64,000 nt of DNA, taken from assembly GCF_013100865.1 (NCBI RefSeq), contig NC_048301.1:124908028-124972027 (forward strand), in the 5' to 3' direction. Positions 1 through 10,861 of this stretch are shown in pieces. The translations under genes were made by a program, and so were the position numbers. The first letter of the stretch is position 1; the number at the start of each line of letters is the position of its first letter. The notes under the pieces were generated by a model. The model had not been told where the DNA came from and did not search any database. It saw nothing but the letters and a program-made list of their open reading frames with translations. Origin of the DNA: Trachemys scripta elegans. Its lineage: Eukaryota; Chordata; Testudines; Emydidae.

Positions 1-488
1 CGGGGAAGGGTTCTGGACTCAGCCACTTGGTGGGAGCATGTATGAGAGAGCACGGCTGATGGGAGGAAAGGACTTGAATGACATCTCAGAACAGATCTCA
101 GGAAGTTGGGAATGTGGGAAAACTGCCACAAACCGCCAGCACCTATGGAGGGAGTCTGATCTTGTGATGAAGGGAATCGGAGATCTGGGCATCTATTCCC
201 TGCTCTGACACTGACCCCCTGGGTGACCTTGGGGAAGTCCCTTCATTCCTCTGAGCCTGATCCAAAGCCCATTGAAATCATATGAAACCCATTGACTTGG
301 ATGGGCTTTGGCTTAGGCTCTCTCTGTAAAAAGGGGATAATTCTTCACTGCATCACAGGGCAGGGGGCGGAAGAATTAATTAACATTCGTGAGGCACTCA
401 CATACTATAGTGATGGAAGCAGATAGCGCCCGCCTGTCATGCTGATTGGCTTTAACTCCTGCCACTCTCCTTTCTAATGTATCCCCAG
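1..488 (+). other. REN intron (partial) with MIR-like and palindromic repeats
   Basis: Non-coding sequence before the first visible REN exon. Bases about 180-250 resemble a MIR-type SINE (gacctTGGGgaaGTC, then the CTGAGCC stretch). Bases 253-320 form an imperfect hairpin, GAGCCTGATCCAAAGCCCA against TGGGCTTTGGCTTAGGCTC. Confidence 0.6.
253..320. repeat. Palindromic MITE-like repeat, CAAAGCCCATTGA family
   Basis: The left arm (ATCCAAAGCCCATTGAAAT) pairs imperfectly with a right arm ending GATGGGCTTTGGCTTAGG. Related degraded copies are visible near 643-712 and 28674-28735. The family is recognised only by its arms; I cannot assign it to a superfamily. Confidence 0.55.
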
Positions 489-607
489 TGTCTCACAACC
501 GCTACGACTCTTCCAAGTCACGCACGTACCTGGAGAACGGAACGGGCTTTGCTATCCAGTATGGATCAGGAAGCGTGAAAGGCTTCCTCAGCCAGGATGT
601 CGTCATG
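489..607 (+). CDS. REN: REN coding exon with flap region
   Basis: This 119-bp exon follows an acceptor ending CCCCAG and precedes donor GTAAGT. It enters in phase 1 and leaves in phase 0. It encodes VSHNRYDSSKSRTYLENG, then the flap sequence IQYGSGSVKGFLSQD, whose tyrosine is the conserved flap Tyr that closes over substrate. The sequon NGT sits where human renin has HNGT. Confidence 0.93.
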
Positions 608-3600
608 GTAAGTGCTGGCAAAGCCATGCTAAGGATAAACCCGATGGTCTACTCCAAAGCCCATTAAAGTCAATGGAAAGACACCCACTGACTCCACTAA
701 GCTTTGTATCAGGCCATTACCCGCCCCCAGCATAAGTCAAATCCTCCACTAGTGTAACTCAGTAGAGCACCATTGACTTCTATGTAGACATACCCATTGC
801 ACTAGCTGGGGATCTGGCCCATTGACTCAGTGGATTTCTAGAGCAAAGATTTCATCTGCAAAGATCCCAAAGCACTTTACAGACTGACAGGATTGCTGCC
901 CCCATCAGTCGAGCCAGTTCTGTCCTGGAACATGGACGCACCACACAACCACGTTTCAAAGCTGGGTAGAGCAAAGTAGACTACAGCACTTTGAGTGCAC
1001 GGCAGCTGCATCCACACAGCTAAGTAGTGTGAGGCAGGCCACTGCAGGGTCGATTTACACCCCAGCTAGCCTCAAACTAAGTGTTCATGTAGACAAGCCC
1101 TTCCTTTTTCCGGTAAATGAAAGCATAGATTCTCCCATAATCGCTGGATTCCTGGAGTTTCGTGCTTTAAGAACCATGTCAAGTATTGGAAGGGTCCTGA
1201 AAAAATCAAAAGCACTGACAACCCTGGAATGTCCAATAGCGAAGAGTGTAGTAGGTTTTGTTTAAACTCACATCACCACAGGGATTGTTAGTTACACAGG
1301 GCTAGGAGCCTGTCAGGCTTTTGCCCAAAATACAGGAGAACGGAAGCCAGGGTTTGTGGCTCCACCTGCAACGATTTGGAGCCTGGCTGAGCACCCCCGG
1401 CTCCCATCAGAGGTCAGCGGGAGTTGTGGGGCTCAACATGAAAATCAGGCTGTTGGGAGGGATGATCTCCATTCCCTTGAGCAGCAATAGTGTTTGGGGT
1501 GGATGGGGGGCAGAGCAGCGTCTGCAGTGGTTCATAGTGGCTGTGGACATGTGTGCACGGGGTTAGAGCAGCCCGTGTGGCTGCTCTAATCTGCACTGGA
1601 AACAGAAGTAGCCCCTGAAAACCCCAGGATCAGGGAGCTTCACTACTTATCCCTTGGTCCTTGAACTCTGCATGGATGAATCAGGGTCCGTTGTGCTCCC
1701 AGCCCTCTTGAGTGTTTAAATGAGCAACATGCAAAATACCCGAGTGCACGATACTTGTGCACCAAAGAGAAACGCACTAGACCCCCATGTACCCTCGACT
1801 AATCTGCATTGTCTCATACTCTTCTCTTCCCAGGTGGCTGATATCCCCATCATCCAGGTCTTTGCTGAAGCCACGGCATTGCCTGCCTTCCCCTTCATCT
1901 TTGCCAGATTTGATGGGGTGCTAGGCATGGGGTACCCCAGCCAGGCCATCGATGGCATCACCCCAGTGTTTGACCGGATCCTCTCCCAGCAGATCCTGAA
2001 GGAGGATGTGTTCTCGGTCTACTACAGCAGGTGGGTGTCGCTAGTAGCAAACAGCCTTTACCACAGAGGAACTGGGAGCGCTGCATGAGTCTATTAGTCC
2101 TGTACAGTGTGGTGGAGGTCTCTGGGGTTCACTACTGCAAGAGTAATGGGGATAAAAGTTGTCTGGGTTCAGAGTTATGGCCTTGTTTGGCACGGCCTTC
2201 ACTGTCTGTTCAAGAAACAGAAGAGCAGGAAGGTTGGCAGGGTTGGAACTGAATAAGAGAGGAGCTGTGGGCCAGGCTGGAAGGGCACAGGCAGAGTTGT
2301 GTGGGTGCCCAGAACAGGAGTAATAGGAGAAGCTGTGGACCAACATTGAGAGGCCGGGCACAGTTGTGTTGGGGACCCATTACTGGACTAACCAGGGGTG
2401 TTGCAGGTCAGAGTGAAAGGCAGACCTGGTCAAAAATTGTCATTCAAAACATGTTTTGGTGGAAAATGGCTTTTTCGTTAAACAAATAATTTTTCTGTAA
2501 GAAATACCCATTTGTGACCCCAAAAATGTTCAGGTTCTTGTGAAAAAAGGGAAAACCCCAAAACCGAAATTGTTTGGGCTTTCCGCAGCTGAAAATGGGT
2601 GGAGGAGAAGTCATTTTTTCAATGAAAATCCAAAAACTTTTGAGGAAAAATATTGATGGAACTAAAAATGTCTCCGTTTCCATCCAACATGTGTGCAGCA
2701 TCGACCCCCGCTTCCCAGCCAGCTTTAGTGAAAGGCCTTCGGAAGCGTGGCTTGGGGGAAGCTTACCCTGAAGCCATCTGCACCGTGCTCAGCCCACACT
2801 GGCGCTGTCACTTCCTGGCTTTTATGAGCAGTAAAACTAAATTCAAGAGACAAAAAATAATGCGAAACAAATCTGGAAATCAGAATGTGAAGCGACACGT
2901 GTGGATCTCGTGCTCTCTCATAAAGGTGCGACTGTCAGTGATGAACAGAGCCTGACGCCTTTCCCAAAGTCCTTGGTCTGCAGTCCTGGGCCAGATCCTC
3001 AGCTGATGTGAATGAGTGTAGCTCTAGGCCAGCTTGCACCAGCTCAGGATCTGGCCAGCTGGTACGCAGAGCTCCTGAAGGCAAAATCTCCTTAGGATCC
3101 TTGTTTTATTAGATTTCTCTTTCTTTGCAGAGCTTCGAAGTAAGAAGATGATAAAACACAAACCCTCTCGAGGCGTCACCACACTAACAATCACCCTTGC
3201 ACCCCGGTGCTGGGCGGTAAACTCTGCTAGCTCTGCCAGAAACATACCCAAAAATGACTCCCTTTAGCAGCCCAGTATTGGTTAGTATGAGCTCCCTCTG
3301 CACTTACTGGGCCACTGACACAAGAGGTCCATTACGCTCGCTGGAACACTCCTCGGCCTCTAAAGCACGGCCTTGCCCGAGCAGCCTGGTGGCAGCTTTG
3401 CTAGGTGTGAACTTGAGATCCCCAAGAAGCCTCTAATCAGAGCTTTCAGCATGCTGGAGCCATCTCCCAGACTCTATTCACCATGCACACTAACTCCCCT
3501 CACTCGATTCATCTGGCACATGGGAAATCTGCAAGCCATCATGTCTTGGTCCCTATGGGGTTTCCCCAGGCCCTGCCTTCCTGGAGTGGAGACCCGAGAG

Positions 3601-6324
3601 AAGGGACAAGCTAGGAAGTTACTCTGTTGTGTTTTATGTCCTAGGAACTCTCTTCTGAAACCCGGAGGGGAAATTATCCTTGGAGGAAGTGATCCAGCCT
3701 ACTACACGGGGGATTTTCACTACCTGAACGTCAACAAGAACGGCTACTGGCAGATCAGCATGAAGGGGTCAGTAGCAGGGAGCACGCCTGGCCCTTACCT
3801 AGCTCCCTCCCTCCTAGGTGGGAGGGATTTGGGGAGGTACGGTAGAGTTATCAAAGCTGGAATCGGGCTGGGTCACTGGGGTTAACCCCTTTAGCGCCTG
3901 CAAAAAGTGCTGGGGGACAAATAACATTGGATCCCAAAGGTTAACAAGAATAGTGCTGACTTCGTGTGTCACCCTTCTCATGCTCAACATGAGAGAATTA
4001 CCCACAGTCCAGTCCCGGGAGGTCGGTAAGCCCAGTTCACAGGCAGGGAGACTGAGACACAGGGTGTGACTTGTCCAAGGAGACACAGAGTCATTGGCAG
4101 CGCAGGGCTAGAACCCATTCAGCATGCACAAGCCACCCACGCACACCCTGGCCTCGAGCCTGGGGTTCCTGACTCTAAGCTGTATGTGTTACAGGGCTGG
4201 GGCTGGGAGGAATGTGTAGGAGCTAGCAGATTGATGTGGCCGGGGCCCAAGAAGAGCGCTTGGGTCTGTTGGAAGGGTCAGAGCAGATGCACGTCAGCAC
4301 CAAGCAGCAGGATGTGAAGGGAGGTGGAAGGAGATGGACTGGGAGGGAAGGAGTTGGTGCTGATTGGAGGGGCCAGGAGAGAGAGGGAGCTGCCTAGATT
4401 TATGTAATTTCTAAGGCTCCTGTTGACCTTGATATTACAGGGCAGGGGTGACCAGAGTGCTGTCGGGAGGGGAGAGGTTAGGGGAAAGTCAGAGCTCTTT
4501 CCTTCACTCCATAGGGTGTCTGTCGGTGCTGAGACATTGTTCTGCAAAGAAGGTTGTTCGGTGGCTATCGACACTGGGGCTTCCTACATCACCGGCCCAG
4601 CAGGCTCCATAGCCGTGCTGATGAGAGCCATCCAGGCGGCGGAGCTGGCGGAAGGAGGGGTGAGCAAACTCACCATTCGCTCTTGTCCATCTGCTCGCTG
4701 GTTGGCATGTGACCAAGCAGCCAGCTTCACGAGGTCCCGACCTGGGAACTAGGGCAGGTGCTGGGGATGAGGTTACAATTGATTCTCAGGGGAGAGCATG
4801 CAGCTTGCCTCTCCTTGGCTGTGACAGTGCCCCTGTCTTTCCAGACCATGGGGTAGCACTGGCCATTCCCACTGGCAGAGACAGGTCATCTCATCCTCTC
4901 CCAGCGGTGCAGGAGCAGATGGAGTGTGTTGATGACTTCTTTATGAAGCCAGGGGTCAAAGACTCCATGTGCGTTAGGGCTGGCCAGGGGTGGATAAGGA
5001 GAGAGATTCCTTTTGGGAGCGTAGTCACAGCCCCAGGCAGAGGGAGGCAGAACAGGACTCCTGGCCCCCAGGTTTTTACTGTCTTGTTAACTCACTCTTG
5101 GTCTCCTTCCAGCTTGTTCTGTGTGGTTGCACCTCTTTGGGAGGCGGGGTGAGGTAGTCCAAGAAGCCCAAATGAGCAGTGAAGTGGGGGGGCGGGTGAT
5201 ATGGGATGCCCCACACTCTTCGGTCTCCATTGCTAGCATGGGTCTGCTTTGTCGAATGAGATGTAACAGCCTCTAGTTGAGGCTACTTGTGCCTACGGTA
5301 GGTTCTTTGTTGGACCGTCCTGCTCTGAGCCCCAGGAGACAGCCTCTGTAGAACCTAATCACCTTCTCCTTCCTTCCTCTGCTCCAGTATGTCGTTGACT
5401 GTGACAAAGTCCACCTGCTGCCCGATATCGCCTTCCACCTCGGTGGGAAGGTCTACACACTCAGTGGCTCAGCCTACGTCCTCCGGGTGAGATGCCTATC
5501 CTCTGTTAATGGCGGTGGGGGTGGGGAAGGCAGCTGCTGCTCCTGACAAAGGATTTCTAGGTGATGCCCACTAAAGAACGTGTGTGCCAGCATGAAGGGC
5601 AGAAAAGGGTTTAGCAAGAGATCACTTCATTTCGGGCAGTTCCCCAGTTGTGTTCTTTATCTGGTTCAGAGCTGTTATTTTGGGTATCATCAGCCGTGGA
5701 CTCCAGACTTATGCCCAATATATTGTTCCCATAACACACCTAGGAATAAAGATAAGCCTAAACCAGAACTAGTTTTTCCAAAGCTCACAAAGTTGGTGGA
5801 GCTGTCTGGATAAACAAGGACCTGACTCCAACCCCCACCCCCTGCTTTTACAAAACACAAACCCTCCCTGGGTAATTTCACATCTTCACAGCAAAATCTC
5901 AGGAGTGAAGAGCACAGCAGCAGGAGAATCTGGTGTGAGGGGCAGGGCCTGGGGTGGGGAGCGGGAATCTGGAGCAGGTCTGGCTGGAAAGCATAGACTG
6001 AAGTGTGGACCAGACTCCTGGGAGAAGAGGTTGTGGAGCTAAGTAGCAACCGGAGCAGTTACCTGGGGCATTTCAGGGTCTGGGGAAACAAATTCCAATC
6101 CAGGGCAGGAATCTCTTCCCCCGGCGTCTGTCCTCATAAGCTGGGCCTCTTTCCTTTCATAGCAATCCCAGTATGGAGAGGACATCTGCATCGTGGCATT
6201 CTCAGGTCTGGACATCCCTCCTCCAACCGGCCCCCTCTGGATCCTGGGAGCCAGCTTCATCGGGCAATACTACACCGAATTCGACCGGCGGAACAACCGA
6301 ATCGGCTTCGCCACCTCCCTCTGA
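489..6324 (+). CDS. REN: Renin, 3' part of gene (six coding exons; 5' exons outside window)
   Basis: Renin is a secreted aspartic protease that cuts angiotensinogen to angiotensin I. The joined exons 489-607, 1834-2030, 3645-3767, 4515-4659, 5388-5486 and 6163-6324 are in phase and give about 280 C-terminal residues ending at TGA 6322. Visible hallmarks are the flap (IQYGSGS), the second catalytic motif DTGASYITG, and a C-terminal block (PPPTGPLWILGASF, then FDRRNNRIGFA) very close to mammalian renin. Alanine after DTG is typical of renin, whereas most relatives have Ser or Thr. The first DTG, signal peptide and propeptide must lie upstream of base 1. An N-glycosylation sequon (NGT) precedes the flap, as in human renin. 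Exon lengths 119, 197, 145 and 99 match those I recall for the family. ETNK2 follows downstream, as expected from 1q32 synteny. Cathepsin D/E or pepsinogen are less likely because of DTGA and the C-terminal block. Confidence 0.95.
608..1833 (+). other. REN intron, no gene seen
   Basis: Contains a degraded CAAAGCCCATT palindrome near 643-712 and fragments resembling short MITEs whose ends read TGTAGACA (about 780-1110). No open frame with recognisable protein content was found on either strand. Confidence 0.6.
1834..2030 (+). CDS. REN: REN coding exon (FDGVLGMGY block)
   Basis: This 197-bp exon lies between acceptor TTCCCAG and donor GTGGGT, with phase 0 in and phase 2 out. It encodes VADIPIIQVFAEATALPAF followed by FDGVLGMGYPSQAIDG and LKEDVFSVYYSR. 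The human counterpart reads FDGVVGMGF and LKEDVFSFYYNR. Confidence 0.95.
2426..2700. repeat. A/T-rich interspersed repeat with GGTCAAAAATT end
   Basis: Begins CCTGGTCAAAAATTGTC and continues with the motifs TTTTGGTGGAAAATGG and AATGAAAATCC. The second copy at 50925-51425 shares these motifs and ends GAAAATTATTGACCAG, the reverse complement of this start, which suggests a terminal-inverted-repeat element. Confidence 0.5.
2988..3056. repeat. Palindromic GATCCTCAGCTGG repeat, copy 1
   Basis: Starts GGGCCAGATCCTCAGCTG and ends CAGCTCAGGATCTGGCC, so the two ends are near-perfect inverted repeats around a short centre. Other copies lie at 19760, 31710, 40226 and 47856. Confidence 0.65.
3645..3767 (+). 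CDS. REN: REN coding exon (GGEIILGGSDP block)
   Basis: This 123-bp exon has acceptor TCCTAG and donor GTCAGT, with phase 2 in and phase 2 out. It encodes NSLLKPGGEIILGGSDP then FHYLNVNKNGYWQISMKG. Joined directly to the previous exon it reads YYSR-NSLLKPGGE, with no equivalent of the 9-bp microexon of human renin. The mouse protein as I recall it is also short at this site. Confidence 0.94.
3768..4514 (+). other. REN intron with SINE-like fragment
   Basis: Bases about 4030-4130 (GGGAGACTGAGACACAGG, then TTGTCCAAGGAGACACAGAG) match the 'fraction of gradient' type sauropsid repeat seen again near 45050 and 52700. Nothing else was recognised. Confidence 0.5.
4515..4659 (+). CDS. REN: REN coding exon with second catalytic aspartate
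   Basis: This 145-bp exon has acceptor CCATAG and donor GTGAGC. It encodes VSVGAETLFCKEGCSVAIDTGASYITG, where DTGA carries the second catalytic Asp. The two cysteines (FCKEGC) form the small disulfide loop conserved in pepsin-family enzymes. The exon ends in phase 0. Confidence 0.95.
4660..5387 (+). other. REN intron, nothing recognised
   Basis: Unique-looking intron sequence between two canonical splice sites. Open frames here do not resemble proteins. Confidence 0.5.
5388..5486 (+). CDS. REN: REN coding exon (PDIAFHLGGKVYTL block)
   Basis: This 99-bp exon, in phase 0 at both ends, lies between GCTCCAG and GTGAGA. It encodes YVVDCDKVHLLPDIAFHLGG then KVYTLSGSAYVLR, matching human residues around LPDISFHLGGKEYTL. 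Confidence 0.94.
5487..6162 (+). other. REN last intron, nothing recognised
   Basis: No repeat or open frame that I recognise. An AATAAA at about 5746 is inside the intron and upstream of the final exon, so it is not read as the gene's poly(A) signal. Confidence 0.5.
6163..6324 (+). CDS. REN: REN terminal coding exon
   Basis: The exon starts after acceptor TTTCATAG and encodes 53 residues ending FATSL before TGA. It holds CIVAFSGLDIPPPTGPLW and LGASFIGQYYTEFDRRNNR. No AATAAA is obvious in the next 500 bases, so the 3' UTR end is not placed. Confidence 0.95.
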   Translation, partial: QSQYGEDICIVAFSGLDIPPPTGPLWILGASFIGQYYTEFDRRNNRIGFATSL

Positions 6325-9212
6325 CAGCAGGAGTGGGGGAGTTGGGCAGAGGGAAAAGGAGAGAGTATCGGTTTGGAGAAGAAACACAAGACTGCCAAGG
6401 AGAAGCATTTCAAACTGTGAAAGAGAATAGCTTAGCGGAGTAGTTCCTTAAAAGCACAAAAACCACGCCCTGTCTATATTTAAGCAAAAACCCCTTATTG
6501 GTCCACTTTGAAAATCAATGCTACACTTCAGTGATAGGCCTCAGAATTAGCCCTCTTTGCTCCAGAACTTCTCCACTCCATGGTCCTCATCACGCAGGCA
6601 CCGATCTCCTCTTCCCTGGGGACTGGGTCTCGTCACTTGCAACTTTTATTTTTCCAAATTGTTTTGAGCCTCCTTTTGCCACAGCTGGACTTACTGCTAC
6701 ATTCCTACCCTATGAATCAGCTGAGAGAGACACTTGCCCACAAGCCAGAATTTTCTAAGAGTGTAATACATTACATTGGGTGAATTTGACCTCTACCTAG
6801 CTGCCTAAATGAGAGCTGAGAACTTGAGAAGATCTGGCCCTAATTGGGGGTACTGAGTGCTTTGAAATTGGGCCCTGAGCTCTTCTGAAAAATTAGGACC
6901 TTAGTGGCACAGTGATAAGAAGGTTTTTGAAAGGTGACTTACTAAAAAAAAAATCAATTTCTAATATCAACCCAAGGTGGTGTTTTTAAGGGGGATATTC
7001 CCCTCCCCCTGAGGTTGTTGTTTTTTTTTTTATATTGGCATTTCAGATTTTTCTCTCCCCTGACAGACCATATGAATGTCTGGAGAACAGGTAGGAATAT
7101 GACATCAAACTTCAGGAAAGTGAAACCTGATTGATCCATAGTTTTGTTTGTGAGTTGTTTTGTTTTTAAGGCCAGAAGAGACCTTTGTGATCTGACCTCC
7201 TGCATAACACAGGCCAGCGAATTTCCCAGAAATTCCTGCCTCAAGCCCATATCTGAGAATTGAGCTAGAGAATATTTTTTTAGAAAGAGACATCCAATCT
7301 TAATTGGGAGGCTATTTGATTTTGTTCGTTCCAGACTCCTCAGAATGCGTTTTTGTTGCTTTTGCTTCTTTTTGTTCATGCCTAGTGCAGATGTTTGAGA
7401 GAAAAGCTCTTTTTGTTCATGAGGAGAAAGGGGCAGCAAACCCTTAAGGCCGAAAGATGCTCAGATGATTGTGAGGGGATCACATCTTGATAGAGACAGT
7501 GCTGCAGATGACGCCTCTCTCTTCTGCAGTCTCCCCTTCCATTTGCCATCACATAACAGCCCTGTGGCGATTGCGGAGATGGAAGAGCGATAACCGGAAA
7601 GGCTTCAATAGATTTTTTAGCTGGCTGCTGATGCAATTTAGCAGGGGAAATGAGGCGGAGGAGCCGGCACCATAAATCAGCCAGCTCTCCATAAACCACC
7701 AGCAAGTCTCCTCTGGACCAACAGTGGTTCGTCTACCACCGTTTGAGAACCTTGGAATGAAGGGCTGGGAAAGCCCCCATCCCAGAACCCCTCTGACAAA
7801 ACCAGAGAGGACCAGACTCTGCATTCCGGAAATGTTACCTTGAAAATATCAAGCGAAGGGAAAAAAGCTTTTAAAAGAAAAATCTTTCAAGCTTCCTTTT
7901 TCCAACCTTAAAAAAAAAAAAGGCAAAAGCTCATTTTATTCCCCCTTAGTGGGTCACCTTTAGTATGCTGATGCTTAACAGCACTGCCAGGATTACAGGG
8001 AAGAGCTCTGTGAAATACTCACTTGAAGCTGCACCTCTCGGATTGATGCATGGATCTTTGGAAATGGTTGCAGGGTTCCAGAAAGTTGGAACCTTAAAAA
8101 GCCAACAGGTCCTGGAAATCAGGTTGGAGGCCTCAATTCCCATCGCACTGTAACAGTAGGTTACAGGGAGGTGCCCTGAATCCTTACAACCTTTTTAGAC
8201 TTTAAAGTGGGCTTCTGTTCTGAAAAGTGACCACGTAAAAAATGGTTCCTTCCTACTCAACCAATCAGCTCCCTGGGTTTGACTGACCCTCATCCTGGAA
8301 CACACTGCTGTTCTGATCTGATGTAAATGACTGCCCAAGGTGCGGGGCAATGGTGAATTCCCTCTCCCTCCACCCCTGCTGCCCCGTTGCATATGCAGTT
8401 GTATCTTGTTTTGCAGCTCCTATTAGACCTGCAAAACCAGTACTGCTGCAGGAGAGTGAGCTGAACTGTACCCTGGCTTACGCATCGTTGATTTGCCCTC
8501 CATTCCACCACCACCTGTGCAATGCCATTGATGATGATGGGTATACAGAGGGATAGCGCAGGGCAGAATTGTATTATGCACTAGCCAGGTTTCATAATTC
8601 ATGAGTCAAATGGAACCAGCTTGCCTTTCAGATCCCAGGGCGCGTGCATGCAGCTTTTAGTTAAGGGAGCAGGGGGCAAGTCAACTCCTCTACCTCCAGT
8701 GGAGTTGGACTGAGTATAAATGGAGGTACAACAAACCTTTTTTAAAAAAAATATTTTAAACTGAGTGTATTTGATCTGGAAATCCAAATCAGCAGAACAA
8801 ACATGGATCTCCCGAGTGTCATTTGTAGATATTTTTCTCAGAGCAGAGGCATACTTTAAGGTAACAGTCTTACGTTAAAATGATTAACAATCAATTGACT
8901 TGTGGATAGAACACTGGGGATGCTACCAGCCGATGGCTGCCTGCCAGGAACAGCTGAGTGTTTTGTCAAACTTTTTTCCACGTTGTTTGTTTGTTTTTGA
9001 GTGGTAGAAAAGCAACTCATGTGTAGTTTAATGATATATTTATAGCTTGTGTTAATCCTGCCTACTCCATGACCTTTTGTATTAAACAAAGGCTCAAAGC
9101 AACAAGGACTCTGAACTGATGTTGTTTGTTATTGCAGATGCAAGAGAAATCAAACGGATTTAAGAGCATAACAAGTGTTTCTTTATCCGAGTTTACCATA
9201 ACAGACACAAAG

Positions 9213-9432
9213 TGTATGTTCACACTGCAGCTGGGAGATGGCACAGGCTAGCCGCTGGAGTCAAAGCCTGCCCAGCTCTCTCTCTCTGAGTTCAGGTGGC
9301 TAGCTTGTAATGCCACCTGTGAGGAACTAGCCACTCTGCAATTTTTGGCGTGTTAGCTTGAGTGAAGCTATCATGAGTCTGTCCACCTGGGCTGGGAGGT
9401 ATACTGCTAGCTGCAGTGTAGACAGACCCTCA
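9213..9432. repeat. MITE-like element with CACACTGCAGCT ends
   Basis: The left end TATGTTCACACTGCAGCTGG pairs with the right end GCTAGCTGCAGTGTAGACAG in reverse complement. About 180 bp of non-coding sequence lies between. The superfamily is unassigned. Confidence 0.55.
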
Positions 9433-9789
9433 GTGTAAGCGCAATATAAGAAAAGGCAGCAGCAAAAATACTCTGGCACTGAATCTAAACACATTACGGA
9501 TCCTTCGTATATGTGGCCAAAATCAAAACAAAAAGTTAGTCCTGTTGAAATGATACCGATGTATCGTTCTTGTGTGCTCGTGCCTACATAACGGCGTTTT
9601 GTGTGTGCGTTTCCAGAGTTGGACAGAAAATACGTGGCTGTGAAGCGTGCAAGGCTGCGGAGACTGGGGAGTGAGATTTTCTTTGCTTTGGATTGTATTC
9701 CTATTTTCAACCTCTCACAACCCCGCAGGCTGGTTTTTGTTACATCCCCTGGGGATCACAATGCAGCAACTGAGAAACACGGGGCTAGA

Positions 9790-10030
9790 GAAAAAGAATG
9801 GTCTTCCGGCTGCTCACCAGGAGCCCTGAATTCAATTCCCAGCTCTGACAGACGCGCGGGTGACCTCACGTACGTCAGCCAGGGCCCGATTTTCAAAAGG
9901 GCGCCGCGTCCGATTTACAGCGCCCTGGGCTCTTTTGAAAATCTGGCTGTTCATCTCTCAGTGCCCCGGTTCCCCAACTGTAAAAGGGAGATAATACTTC
10001 TCTCCCACCCTTTACTAGCTAAATAGATGA
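9790..10030 (+). repeat. MIR-like SINE fragment
   Basis: Contains a box-B-like AATTCAATTCCCAGCTCTG followed by GGGTGACCTCACG and, after an unrelated insert, CAGTGCCCCGGTTCCCCAAC TGTAAAA, which is the order of motifs in MIR-type SINEs. Boundaries are approximate. Confidence 0.5.
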
Positions 10031-10861
10031 GAGAGAAACTCTTTGGGTCACAGAACGGCTCTTCTTATGAGCTTGTACAGGGCAGCTGTGCTGGGGCTGT
10101 AGCTGTTTCTGTAATACAAATAGCATGGAGGTGATGCTGCAGTCAGATGGGTTTGGGAGCGGAAAGGGGGCACTAACCTACTCAAACTCCTCCCACGAGC
10201 CTAAGCTAAAGAATTTGATAGGAATGAAACAAGTAGGGCTCTCTAGGCATTAAACAGGGGTCTGTGGCAGTCACTCAGGGATCCCATGGAGTTGAATAGA
10301 GTGTTGTACCAGTTGCTATGCTAGGTGGGGGTGGGGCTGCTCAGAGAGGGTCTCAAGCAGTGCCTTTGGGGGGAAGTTCTGGGGGTGTTTGCACTCCCTG
10401 CTTCTGGAAGAATGGGCGGCCTGCCTGGGATAACCCAGCAGGAAGTGGAGTGTGAGGTCATGGAGTAGCACAGTTGTGTGCTCCATGTGGTGCCGGCAGA
10501 AGGAGACAGAGCTCTATTCTAGCCCCAGCTCTGCCGTCGCCGGGGCATGTGATTCCAGGCAGGGCACATCACTTCTCTAGCCAAGAGGAACAACATCCAA
10601 GTATCTGGAGAAAAATTAAACTGAGTCAGAGGCTTAAAATAGACCACACAATCCCCTCACAGAGTACGAGGGGCTGCCCTACACACACACACCCTGCTAA
10701 CCCAGTGTAAAGGTATCCACACAGGGACTGGCACGGGTTAACTAGCTCTATTTAAAGGTGATTTGAATTAAATCAGTACGAAGTTGTGTGTGCAGACAAG
10801 GGCTTAAGGAAAACCTTTCATATTGTATCTCTGAGTGAGAGGGGTTCCTTGTGAGGGAGGA

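Larger units (their letters stand above)
2031..3644 (+). other. REN intron with foldback-type and palindromic repeats
   Basis: Bases 2426-2700 are an A/T-rich element of the same family as 50925-51425. Bases 2988-3056 are a copy of the GATCCTCAGCTGG palindrome. The remainder shows nothing recognisable. Confidence 0.6.
6325..10861. other. REN 3' flank and intergenic DNA
   Basis: Holds the REN 3' UTR of undefined length, several A- or T-runs, a hairpin element at 9213-9432 and a MIR-like SINE near 9790-10030. The stretch 10690-10810 resembles the short 'TGTAGACAAG' MITEs. I see no coding sequence with family resemblance on either strand. Confidence 0.55.

Noticed and set aside
5744..5750. AATAAA as a REN poly(A) signal
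   Set aside because: It lies in the last intron, upstream of the final coding exon.
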